From positions 1-64,000 of the forward strand of contig NZ_AUXT01000024.1 in assembly GCF_001625595.1 (NCBI RefSeq): a stretch of DNA of 64,000 nucleotides, read 5' to 3'. Below the pieces are notes generated by a model. That model saw nothing but the letters and a program-made list of their open reading frames with translations. It was not told the DNA's origin and did not search any database. Made by a program: the position numbers and the translations under genes. The DNA comes from Pseudoalteromonas luteoviolacea NCIMB 1942 (lineage in GTDB: Bacteria > Pseudomonadota > Gammaproteobacteria > Enterobacterales > Alteromonadaceae). Of this stretch, positions 29,232-37,900 are shown piece by piece (position 1 is the stretch's first letter; each line of letters opens with the position of its first letter).

Positions 29232-29837
29232 TTAGCTTTCGAGCAAATATGCAAGACGCTGTTTAAATCGCTCTCTTGGTACTTTATTCCAAAGTTCCTT
29301 ATCCGACATTTCTTTGCTAAAAGACGCCAAGTCATTTTGTGCGACATAACGTTGAATTCTTCTTCGCGTAGTTGGTGTGTAATCGCCACGGTATCTCAAG
29401 TCTATTAAGATATCTTTAATTCTTTGATTTAAACTTTCCCAGTGCACCGCGCCATAAGCTTCAACGCAATCTGCTTTATCACAAATGCGTTTAACATCGT
29501 TTTCCATGTCTAAATAGATCTGTTCAAATAAATTGACCTGTTCCTGATGGCTAACTTCAAACTCTTGAAGGCCGTGTTTTTCAATAAATTCCCTGGCCGT
29601 TTCACCAAATAAACCAGACGCAGTTGAGAGTAATTTAGCATCTTGCAAGCAAACGCCTGCTTCAGAAAGTAAAGAGATAACCTCTTCGGGTTTGCGATGT
29701 TTCAAATCAAAACCACGCCCAATAGTTAAGCCAGAGCCATTGGTAGGTACATGAAGAGTGCGGCTATGATAGCGCCCACCTTCTTGCCCTTCCTGTTCAA
29801 ATGTGAACAGCCCTATATTTGGTAATTTTATAGCCAT
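29232..29837 (-). CDS. Pesticin-like muramidase (lysozyme), eCIS-linked
   Basis: A 201-residue protein without signal peptide or membrane segment. The N-terminal part has FTFEQEGQEGG (candidate catalytic Glu E14 or E16) and, 22 residues later, GLTIGRGFDL (T38, D44). The Glu / Thr / Asp spacing fits the catalytic triad of the pesticin C-terminal domain and T4-type lysozymes. The rest is helical (NQRIKDILIDLRYRGDYT), as in that fold. AGGGGGAA precedes the ATG. It is the last minus-strand gene of the eCIS region. Lacking an export signal, it could be a cargo, a tail-associated enzyme, or a lysis protein that releases particles, since eCIS particles need cell lysis. Confidence 0.7.
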   Translation of the reverse strand: MAIKLPNIGLFTFEQEGQEGGRYHSRTLHVPTNGSGLTIGRGFDLKHRKPEEVISLLSEAGVCLQDAKLLSTASGLFGETAREFIEKHGLQEFEVSHQEQVNLFEQIYLDMENDVKRICDKADCVEAYGAVHWESLNQRIKDILIDLRYRGDYTPTTRRRIQRYVAQNDLASFSKEMSDKELWNKVPRERFKQRLAYLLES

Positions 29838-29890
29838 TTTTCCCCCTACTTCACTGCTCGCTCAGCCCGTACACAAGTCGAGCCAATGTT

Positions 29891-30382
29891 TTATACAGAT
29901 AATATACCGATATTGGGAATTATTTCATCCTTCTCGGCATGACCTATCCCTGCTTTCACTTTAACGAATGCTTGCTTTTGCCTTACAAGTTCAAAATATG
30001 CCACGCTAGCAAACAACCATTGCTGTAACTTTGATGCTGACATTCTATTGATATGCCCGATAGTTGCATCGCACATTTTCCGACTTTGCTTGATACCTAG
30101 ATAGTATTGCATTTCAGCCAGTAACTCGCCTAATAGACCTTTGGATGCAACGAGCAATAGTAATCCTGCGGTCTTTTGATCATAAATTTGTGCCCCTTTT
30201 AACAATTGCCAAAGCTCAGACATGTACAGGTCTTCGCATAGTGCTGAGATCTCCTCTTGAGAAAATCCATGCACACTAAGCGTTCGCCATAGGGCTAAAT
30301 TTTTTAGTCCTATCAGGGTTCCATTTGGATCTGTTGATTCTAAGTTAAACGCATACTGAAATGCTTTTTGATAATTCGCCAC
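29891..30382 (-). CDS. eCIS-region protein, possibly a degenerate GH108-type muramidase
   Basis: A 163-residue soluble helical protein starting with GTG (AGAGGTGG upstream). By eye its layout follows glycoside hydrolase 108: FQYAFNLES (Glu where that family has HEGG), FSQEEISALCEDLYMSELWQLLKG (compare the A..IY..YWD pattern), LLLLVASKGLLGELLAEMQ and a C-terminal Asn-containing helix (IGHINRM). The DxGG.T.GIS motif is not intact, so it may be inactive or the resemblance may be chance. It lies between the 191-residue protein and the pesticin-like muramidase, with 53-78 bp gaps, and is probably co-transcribed with them. Confidence 0.5.
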   Translation of the reverse strand: MANYQKAFQYAFNLESTDPNGTLIGLKNLALWRTLSVHGFSQEEISALCEDLYMSELWQLLKGAQIYDQKTAGLLLLVASKGLLGELLAEMQYYLGIKQSRKMCDATIGHINRMSASKLQQWLFASVAYFELVRQKQAFVKVKAGIGHAEKDEIIPNIGILSV

Positions 30383-30460
30383 GGAGCCACCTCTTGATTC
30401 AACTTAACTGCTGACGCATTTCGGTGGCTTTTGTGAAAGGTTTTTCATTCGGTTATACAA

Positions 30461-31036
30461 CTAACTTAGTTTGCCTCGAATTTGCAAAAATACTAAGCTC
30501 AAAAAATCTGACAACATCGACTTAAACTCACTATGGTCCTCAAAGTTTGGCGGGCAAGGCCAATGAGGGAAATGAAGCTCAGGAGCGGGAACATTTTTAT
30601 AGTAATACTCATCAGCAAAAAACAGAGGCTGAACTTGGCTAGTGACCAGTTCCGTGAGGTACTTTGAGTAGATGAAAGAATGATTAGGTCGCGTAAAAAT
30701 AAGCAATCGATTTAATCCGATATCTGGCTCTGTTTGATTACCCGAAAATAACAAAGTGACCTGACTTATGACTTCGATAGCTGAATCCCCTTCGTGCAGT
30801 GTTTGCTTTTCAATTTCAATTGAAGCTGTATACCCTTGCTCGACCAAAAGAACCTTCGCTGTTTCTAAATGCGGAAGCACTCTGTTTTCAAATAAGTTAT
30901 TCAAGTGCTGTAAAAGACTATGTCGATTGTAATCCAAGTAAGATTGTACTTTAGATTCAGCCACTTGATACTGCTGTTGACGCACCTGGTGCTCTTCAAT
31001 CAGGGCGCGTAAGTTTGAATAATTATTTACAGGCAT
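30461..31036 (-). CDS. eCIS-region protein of unknown function
   Basis: A 191-residue soluble protein. The start at 31036 (MPVNNYSNLRALIEE) has GGAG 6 bases upstream; an ATG four codons earlier is in frame but lacks one. The first 80 residues are a helical coiled-coil-like stretch (HQVRQQQYQVAESKVQSYL), followed by a mixed alpha/beta domain (IEVISQVTLLFSG, LNRLLIFTRPNHSFIYSKYL). It does not look like DUF4255 (Pvc16) or an AAA+ ATPase, which usually follow the tape measure in such clusters. It is the first gene after the terminator behind the tape measure and likely starts a separate unit with the next two genes. An eCIS-specific chaperone or cap function is only a guess. Confidence 0.6.
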   Translation of the reverse strand: MPVNNYSNLRALIEEHQVRQQQYQVAESKVQSYLDYNRHSLLQHLNNLFENRVLPHLETAKVLLVEQGYTASIEIEKQTLHEGDSAIEVISQVTLLFSGNQTEPDIGLNRLLIFTRPNHSFIYSKYLTELVTSQVQPLFFADEYYYKNVPAPELHFPHWPCPPNFEDHSEFKSMLSDFLSLVFLQIRGKLS

Positions 31037-31200
31037 ACACTTCTCCATTTTAAATTAAGGTTGGATTAACATGGGTGATTCCAACCCGTTTAATACCTTG
31101 CCATTGGTGGGTTGAAGGACCAAAATCTGCTTTAGTCCGCTATTATTGTTTTTTTTAAAACGCGCGTAGGCGCAATTAGTGAATTTTTAAAAGAAAAGAA

Positions 31201-31232
31201 CATGCAGAAGGACTAAGGATCTCTCTTGCATG
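31201..31232 (-). terminator. Terminator after the tape-measure gene
   Basis: CATGCA (31201-31206) pairs with TGCATG (31227-31232), and the minus-strand continuation is TTCTTTTCTTTT. It lies 31 bp past the tape-measure stop and so appears to end the structural operon that begins at the sheath gene. Confidence 0.6.
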
Positions 31233-31263
31233 CTCCAAGTTTATTTGATGGACCCGTTGCTAA

Positions 31264-34200
31264 TTACACACCGTACTGCCACTCAATATTGATAAGATCA
31301 TTAACTAACCAAGGCAGTTGAGCTATACCTAAGCCCCAAGGTAACTTCATCATTAAAATATCCTGTGGCTTAGTCTCTACGACAATGCTTACGCCATTTG
31401 AAGTCAAGTTAACTTCACCATTTCGATGCAAAAACATCTCCCTAAATACATTAACTGGCATTCCCTTGAGCGCCTCCCAGCGCGCAACGGCCACTTCAAG
31501 CAATCGTTCGAGCTCTGATGATTCCGCCTCACCTAACGGCTCGTCATACTCATAGAAATGATCTAACGGTAAGCCAAGCAATGCGTTTATTGCATAGGTT
31601 TCATTGTTTTGGGGATCTGTACTCACCAAATAGCAAAGTAATTGATGCGCCTTTTGCTGACACTGTTCATTGCAAAATGCCACATCGCCAGATTCATGTT
31701 CGGTAAGCAGTTCAAATTTGCGATATAAGGTCTCTAAAAAAGGCCATAACAATACAATGCCAGCATCTTCGCTCACTAGCCTTTGTGTACTTGATTGATA
31801 AGCGCTTTTAGCGCTCTCAAGTGCCTGTATAGTTTGCTTTTGTAACTGAGAAAAGCCCGCCGTAAGAATACGAGCCTCATGTTTTTCTGCTTGTTTTTCC
31901 AGCCGCTTTATCAGCGCTTTACTTTGCGACACAATGCGCTTTGCACTCGAATAGAAGTGCTCTGTTTTGCGTTGTCGTGAAGCTTCTTCTACACCTGGAA
32001 AAGCCACTTTTAATTCGTGATCTAAACTTACTTTGTCTTGACCCGATGTTTTCTTGTCGACTGTCCGTTCATCATTTATCCGCTCACTCACTTTTGACCG
32101 CTCAACATTTAAGAGCGAGTGGGCACCAAATGCATCCGTTGTTTCTTCCCTTGCCAATTCTAGTGGTGGCGCAGCTGATTGAACCTCAACTAAATGACTG
32201 GGTAACGTACTCAATTTATTTTTGACTAACATCTCTTCAACGCCATCGATGAAATGTGTCAATGTTTGCAGCACCTCATGATATGAACTTGCGGACTGAA
32301 TACTAACCAAGTCTATCAATAAATCAGTTGGGGCATAGCTCAGCGGTTTGTCTGACTGAGTATCTAATTCGATGCACTGTGGTGAACTCGACTCCTTTAC
32401 CAGTTCGCGTGCGTTAGAAATTTCAATGTCCCTGCCCATAGCGTACAAGTTCGTCAACGCGTCAACGCTACTGTGTAAAAGCCCGCCCCACCAACTAGAC
32501 GTTTTCTGAGTTAAGTTTTCGAGGTATGGATTTAAGACATGAATCTTTTTTTGCAAACGCTGTAATTTAAGTAAGCTTTTGTCTATCGTTCGATTCACTT
32601 TCATCGCTATTTCAATAGTTTCGCTCTTATTCAATAGCGTTCGCCAGCTAACAAAGCAAAGTGATAACTCAACTGCTAGCTGATGGATACCCCTAAGGCT
32701 GACTGTTGCTGCGACGCTGCCTAGTTGCTGTTCAAGAGTACTAAGGTAGCGACGTATTCGAGTCAAAACTTCAAGTAATTGAGCTTGCTTTAATTGCTTG
32801 ATGGCTGAGTTGCTTTTATCCACTGTTAACTGTAAATCTGGCACAGCGTCATGCTCTACCGAACTTACCGCTTCAACCCCGGTTTCTTGGGCTTTAGCAC
32901 GCTTTTCCAAGGTCATACAGGCAGCATGGACTGCGCCGCGCAGTGTATTACAAAGGGAACTTAGCTCAGTAGCAGCCTCGCTTTCAAAGCGCTGATTAAC
33001 GCGCGTATGGGTTTTGATTACGTCGTCACTTGCTGAGTTTTGCCCACTTAATTGAAGAGCACCAGCGCCATATTTTCGCACCAGAAGAGCAAGCACTTGC
33101 GTGTTGGCTCCTATTATTTGCGTCTCAAGTATGGCTTTATCTGCTAAGTTTAGTCCTTGTTTAATAACGCTAAGCGCCAAACGATACTGTGAAACCTGAG
33201 CTTGCTCAAAATATCTTGTTTGTTGCTTTGCTACCAATTTAGAAAGAGGTCCTTGCAATTCTATAGCGCAGGCCAGCGTATTTTGGGTGTCTGACTTTGT
33301 TCCGTCGGTTATATTACCTTGCTCAACATATGTTGCTGAATCTAAGTCAGTATAAAGCTTAGGCAATTCGGATAGACGCCCAAACGCCTCATTTTCCGGT
33401 TGCGTGACATCACAGCCCAGATTAAATACATGCTTTTTTTCCACCAGCCAATAACTCAGTTCATTTAATAACTCGGTATACGCCTTTAAATTGACATTTT
33501 GTTGTAGTGGAGTACCCAATATTCGCACGGCACTGCAATGATTTTGCAACTTCTGCAAAATGGCAGCTGGCGCACTGTCGAATGTACACACCAATGTTCT
33601 AATTCTATTTGCATAAACGTAATTAAGCAGTCGTTCTGGGGCTTTACTTATTGCTTGTAGTTCGCGCTCAACAAGCTTAAGTAAATAGTCGATCTTTTTT
33701 AATTTTTTTTCTGTACTAGGTCTTTGATAAATAACTGTTTGCCTGATGTGTTCAAGCAGTCTGTAAATAGGTTGCGGCAATTCACCCAAAGCATCTACTT
33801 CTGCAAAAAAAGAAAACCACCTTTTGCTATCAAACAGGGGGAGTTCCAGATGTTCACTACGATCAACCAACAGCTTGTTAAGTTTTTGTAACGCAAAATA
33901 CGACGACTTGAAACCCTGCTTAAACTGGTGGTAAAGCGGCATAAGCATAAGCTTTTCTTGCGATCCCAAAGACATCTCGTTGACGCCTCTAAAGCTGGTA
34001 TCACTGCTAAATTCTTGCAATACATCTTTTAAAGATGTCTGGGTTAAGGCTTGCTGGAGAATATAGACTAAATCCTCTTCTGCTTTTGAATTTGTAAGCA
34101 CCCCATTGGCAATCCGAGTCAAAGTGCTCCGGTCATCGTTAGCCAATTGACTAGACGACTTTATCGCGAACCAGGTTTTCAACAACTTCAGCTCACTTTG

Positions 34201-34992
34201 TGGACGCAGTAAAACAGTTACCACTCGATTTAATGTTGAACGGTCAAATTCATCATTGTTAACAAAGCAACTATAAGCGCTCACCAGTACTTTAAGGCGC
34301 TCTTGTTGCTGAGGCTGGCTGCTTTTCATTGCGCAGTAAATTGACTCAATATCAAGCCAAAATAAATATCGCTCTTTTTCTGACAGCTTTTTGACGACAC
34401 CAATGATATTTAAAGAGATAAATTTACCAATGAATACGTCAATAAAAGAAGCTATTTGCTGCGTATCAACGCTCATCGCTTTGATAAAACCATTACGCAC
34501 AGCGGGCCATTCTGCAGAGGCTATTAGATTCAAAAATACCTGTTTATTTTCAGCTATACATCTAAAGAACACCTCTTTTAAACAGGCTATTACCTTTTCA
34601 TCTAAATGCGCTAAATCGATATCCGCCACACTCGATACAAGCTCACTCGCTTTAGTGTTTGTAGCCGAGTTTTGTGCATTTAATTGTACCTCAATCGAGT
34701 GCTGTAACACTCGTCTGATGACTGGGCTAAATTCGCGTTCAAAGTACCCTTTTGGGTCTGCCTGTAAAGCGTTTAAGTCAATATCTGGTAGTTCAATGCT
34801 GATGTCATCTAAACAGACTTCATTACCTTTTAACAACTCAGTTTCAGATACATCTAGTTGCAACTGATTAATTGCATGATGCAGCCATTTTTTTAATAGG
34901 GACTCAAGGGCACTTACACTGTATTTCCCTGAGTCAATGAGAGATGAAGGGGCATCAATATCAGCCCCTATTTGCGCGATTGCTAGTTTCAT
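31264..34992 (-). CDS. Contractile injection system tape-measure protein (Pvc14/Afp14-like)
   Basis: A 1242-residue, mostly helical protein that would set tube length. Both ends carry family features as I know them: the N-terminal domain with alternating strand/helix (WLHHAINQLQLDVSETELL, then IELPDIDLNAL and a helix of the FEREFSPVIRRVLQHSI type), and the C-terminal LPWGLGIAQLPWLVNDLINIEW, the LPW..W signature. In between is long coiled coil with many Q, K and E. Its position after the fibre gene matches pvc13-pvc14. The start is 2 bp after the fibre stop without a strong ribosome site, implying coupling. If it is the ruler, its length predicts a particle of the size class of PVC/Afp rather than a short tail. 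Confidence 0.75.
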   Translation of the reverse strand: MKLAIAQIGADIDAPSSLIDSGKYSVSALESLLKKWLHHAINQLQLDVSETELLKGNEVCLDDISIELPDIDLNALQADPKGYFEREFSPVIRRVLQHSIEVQLNAQNSATNTKASELVSSVADIDLAHLDEKVIACLKEVFFRCIAENKQVFLNLIASAEWPAVRNGFIKAMSVDTQQIASFIDVFIGKFISLNIIGVVKKLSEKERYLFWLDIESIYCAMKSSQPQQQERLKVLVSAYSCFVNNDEFDRSTLNRVVTVLLRPQSELKLLKTWFAIKSSSQLANDDRSTLTRIANGVLTNSKAEEDLVYILQQALTQTSLKDVLQEFSSDTSFRGVNEMSLGSQEKLMLMPLYHQFKQGFKSSYFALQKLNKLLVDRSEHLELPLFDSKRWFSFFAEVDALGELPQPIYRLLEHIRQTVIYQRPSTEKKLKKIDYLLKLVERELQAISKAPERLLNYVYANRIRTLVCTFDSAPAAILQKLQNHCSAVRILGTPLQQNVNLKAYTELLNELSYWLVEKKHVFNLGCDVTQPENEAFGRLSELPKLYTDLDSATYVEQGNITDGTKSDTQNTLACAIELQGPLSKLVAKQQTRYFEQAQVSQYRLALSVIKQGLNLADKAILETQIIGANTQVLALLVRKYGAGALQLSGQNSASDDVIKTHTRVNQRFESEAATELSSLCNTLRGAVHAACMTLEKRAKAQETGVEAVSSVEHDAVPDLQLTVDKSNSAIKQLKQAQLLEVLTRIRRYLSTLEQQLGSVAATVSLRGIHQLAVELSLCFVSWRTLLNKSETIEIAMKVNRTIDKSLLKLQRLQKKIHVLNPYLENLTQKTSSWWGGLLHSSVDALTNLYAMGRDIEISNARELVKESSSPQCIELDTQSDKPLSYAPTDLLIDLVSIQSASSYHEVLQTLTHFIDGVEEMLVKNKLSTLPSHLVEVQSAAPPLELAREETTDAFGAHSLLNVERSKVSERINDERTVDKKTSGQDKVSLDHELKVAFPGVEEASRQRKTEHFYSSAKRIVSQSKALIKRLEKQAEKHEARILTAGFSQLQKQTIQALESAKSAYQSSTQRLVSEDAGIVLLWPFLETLYRKFELLTEHESGDVAFCNEQCQQKAHQLLCYLVSTDPQNNETYAINALLGLPLDHFYEYDEPLGEAESSELERLLEVAVARWEALKGMPVNVFREMFLHRNGEVNLTSNGVSIVVETKPQDILMMKLPWGLGIAQLPWLVNDLINIEWQYGV

Positions 34993-34994
34993 AA

Positions 34995-37900
34995 TTACAC
35001 GTGGTCATTGCGCCAGAAGTAGCGAGAATCATTCATTGGTCTGTCTAAGAATAATGCATGCCAAAGGAAGTCGCCGTTATGTTCCTCTTGCTCTTCTAGG
35101 TGATAACAACCAGCGCTGTATATATGATCTCCCTCACCTTTCTGAGCAGTATTGCGACGCCAGAAGCCTTTACAGATTAAGTTCTGACACTTGTAAGCGC
35201 CACCACCGTGTAACTGAGCAACATTGTTAATCGCCAACACTTCGCTTTCATCGCAGTGTGCAACTGCACCACCGCGCTCTGCTTGGCAATGCTGAGCTTC
35301 TATTCTGGCGTAACGCAGGCCATATGCTGCTCCACCTTGACGCCCTGCACGACAGTTACGAATATGCTTGGCCTCAATATTTGTTGCATCTTCACCATAA
35401 ATTGCCCCGCCATCACCACTAACGCAGTGATTTTCAATAACGCAGTTAAGTTCAATTTGGTCCACATAGCGAAGGTTAAACGCACCGCCATTGCCTTCAT
35501 ACATACTCATCTCGCGAGATACTTCATGGATCGCACCATCAAAAGTAAAGCCATGCATGGATACGTGTTTTATTGTTGCATCACGGTCGCCACGAACAAT
35601 GAAACGGCAACCCACATGTGCTTTGACAATTCGTGTTTCACGCTCATTAAACCCGATGATACTTAGGTTAGAACCGACCTGGACAGGGTTTTTAAGTTTA
35701 TAAGCACGAGAAACTTGTCTGTGACCATTATGAGGAAACAACAAAATAGTCATATTGTTTAAATTTTCACGGCTAAAGACCGCATCGAACTCATCTTGAT
35801 TATGGATCGCAACCACTTTCTTACCGCGACCAAATCGCCATGCATGCTCATCCACATAAGCTTTAACAGCAGCTTGCGTTGCAATCACATGATCTGACGG
35901 CGTTTCACCACCCAATTCAGTATCTGCAGACGTCGCTTCAATACCCGGGCCAACTGGCATTTTCAATGTTGTCGGTGCCAACTCACCTTGTACAGAGCAA
36001 TCGCCAACAACCTGTGCGCCTTGATCTAAATGAAGCTGACTCTCTAGAATCAGTTCGCCTTCGACCTTTAATTGCTCAGTAACACGCACATCACCTTGCA
36101 CGTCTAGCTTGTGCTGCGGTTGAGCACATCCTAAACCTAGGTTTGCATTACCATCAAATACAAGCTCAGAATTACCTCTCACACCAATATCAAGGGCATT
36201 CTCTCCTTCGCTAGTATTAACAGCCAGCATTGCGATGTCGGTATGTACATCACCCACAGAGACTTTATGCTGCACATCTAGCTTTTGCGCTCTTACCATG
36301 TCGCTAAACTTAGCGGTACCTTGCACTGAAAGCGTATTGAGCATATTTACAGCAGGCTTTAACGCAACCTGAGACTGAGGCTCTAAGCCTTCAACGATTA
36401 GACTACCGCGAATTGTCGCATCTTTATCTAGATGGACAGCATCCTTGAAGTACGCATTGCCCAAAGTGGTGAATTCACCTCCCAGATGCAAGCTTTTAGC
36501 AAACACAGCGTCACTCTCGAGTGTTAACTTGCGCTCGATAGTCGTTTGCCCTTCAATAGTTACCGTATCTTTGAACAAAGAGTCATCATACACGGTAAGA
36601 TCTGAGCGTAGCTCAACATCACCTAGTATTTTCGCGCCATCTAAGCATTCAAGTTGACCTGTACCCCGAAGTACGCCGTTAAGCTCTATGTCGCCCTCAA
36701 CTTTAACATCACCTACGATATCCAGTTCAGCTTCGGGCCTATCATTGCGGATCCCCACTTTACCGTCTTGGAATACAATCGGGTTTGCGCCTTTGTGGTA
36801 TATTGCGAAAGCGTGTTCGAAATGATTTTGTTCAAGGCTAAGCTGGGCGCTGCGTAGAATTTTCACTTCATCTTCGTCAGATGCATGCATCGCAACACCA
36901 ATGCGCGTTTCACCGAGTAGTTCTGATGTGCCGTAGACATTTACATTGCTTCTAAAGCTCGCGTATTCGTTCACATGCAGGCTGTCATCTATCTCGAGGC
37001 GACCTTGGATTGCTAAGTCCTTTCTAAATCGCGCATCTTCGGCAACGTCTAACATAAACTCAGGTCTTTCCATACCAAGCCCTAAGTAACCGCGGCTTAC
37101 AACCATTTGCACATTGCCCGCAGGATCGTCGACACGTATCGCTTGGAAATCTTTCTCACTGATATGCAATCGCGCACTTGCTTGATAAGGCGCAAGCGAC
37201 AAGTTGCCAGCAACATCTAAATCGGCCCTAAAGCTCACATCGTTATTTACCGTCAGCGCATCTCTACCTTCTGTGCCCTGAATCTCAACGCTCCCAGCAG
37301 CATAATGCTCTCCGTGAACATTTAGGTCTTCTACAATAATGACCGAGCGTCCAACTTCCAAGTTTGAACTGATTGCGGTATTGCCCCGCACTAGCAAATC
37401 ATGTTCAAGCGTGGCTTTTTGAGTAACATTCAGTTCACCATCTAGCAGAGACTCACCAGACACCTGCAAAGCCGCACGCTGCGTGTCACCCGTGTTGTTT
37501 GTAACACTCACCGCTAAGCCATCTTTAAGCGTCGCATGGCCCATCAATTTTGTTCTGCCCTCGACGGACAATGCATCACCGTTATTGCTGACATTTAATT
37601 GACCAGCAATATCGGCGCGACCTGTCACTGCCAAATTAACCTCATTGCTGGGCAGCATTTGGTTAATTGCGAGTTGACCAGGGGCTGCATTCAGCTCAGC
37701 GTCTCCAGCGATATTCGTCACTTTGAAAATGGGAGTTCCTGCCTGCTGTATAAGCGTCAACTGGCTCGCGGAGAAGTTAACCGCAATATGCTCGTTTTCT
37801 ACAATTGAGAACGCGCCGTGCAAATCCGTATTACCATATACGCTGAAACCTGCTGACTTTTGTGATGTCCCCACCATAGTCTGCGAAAGCATTGCACTGA

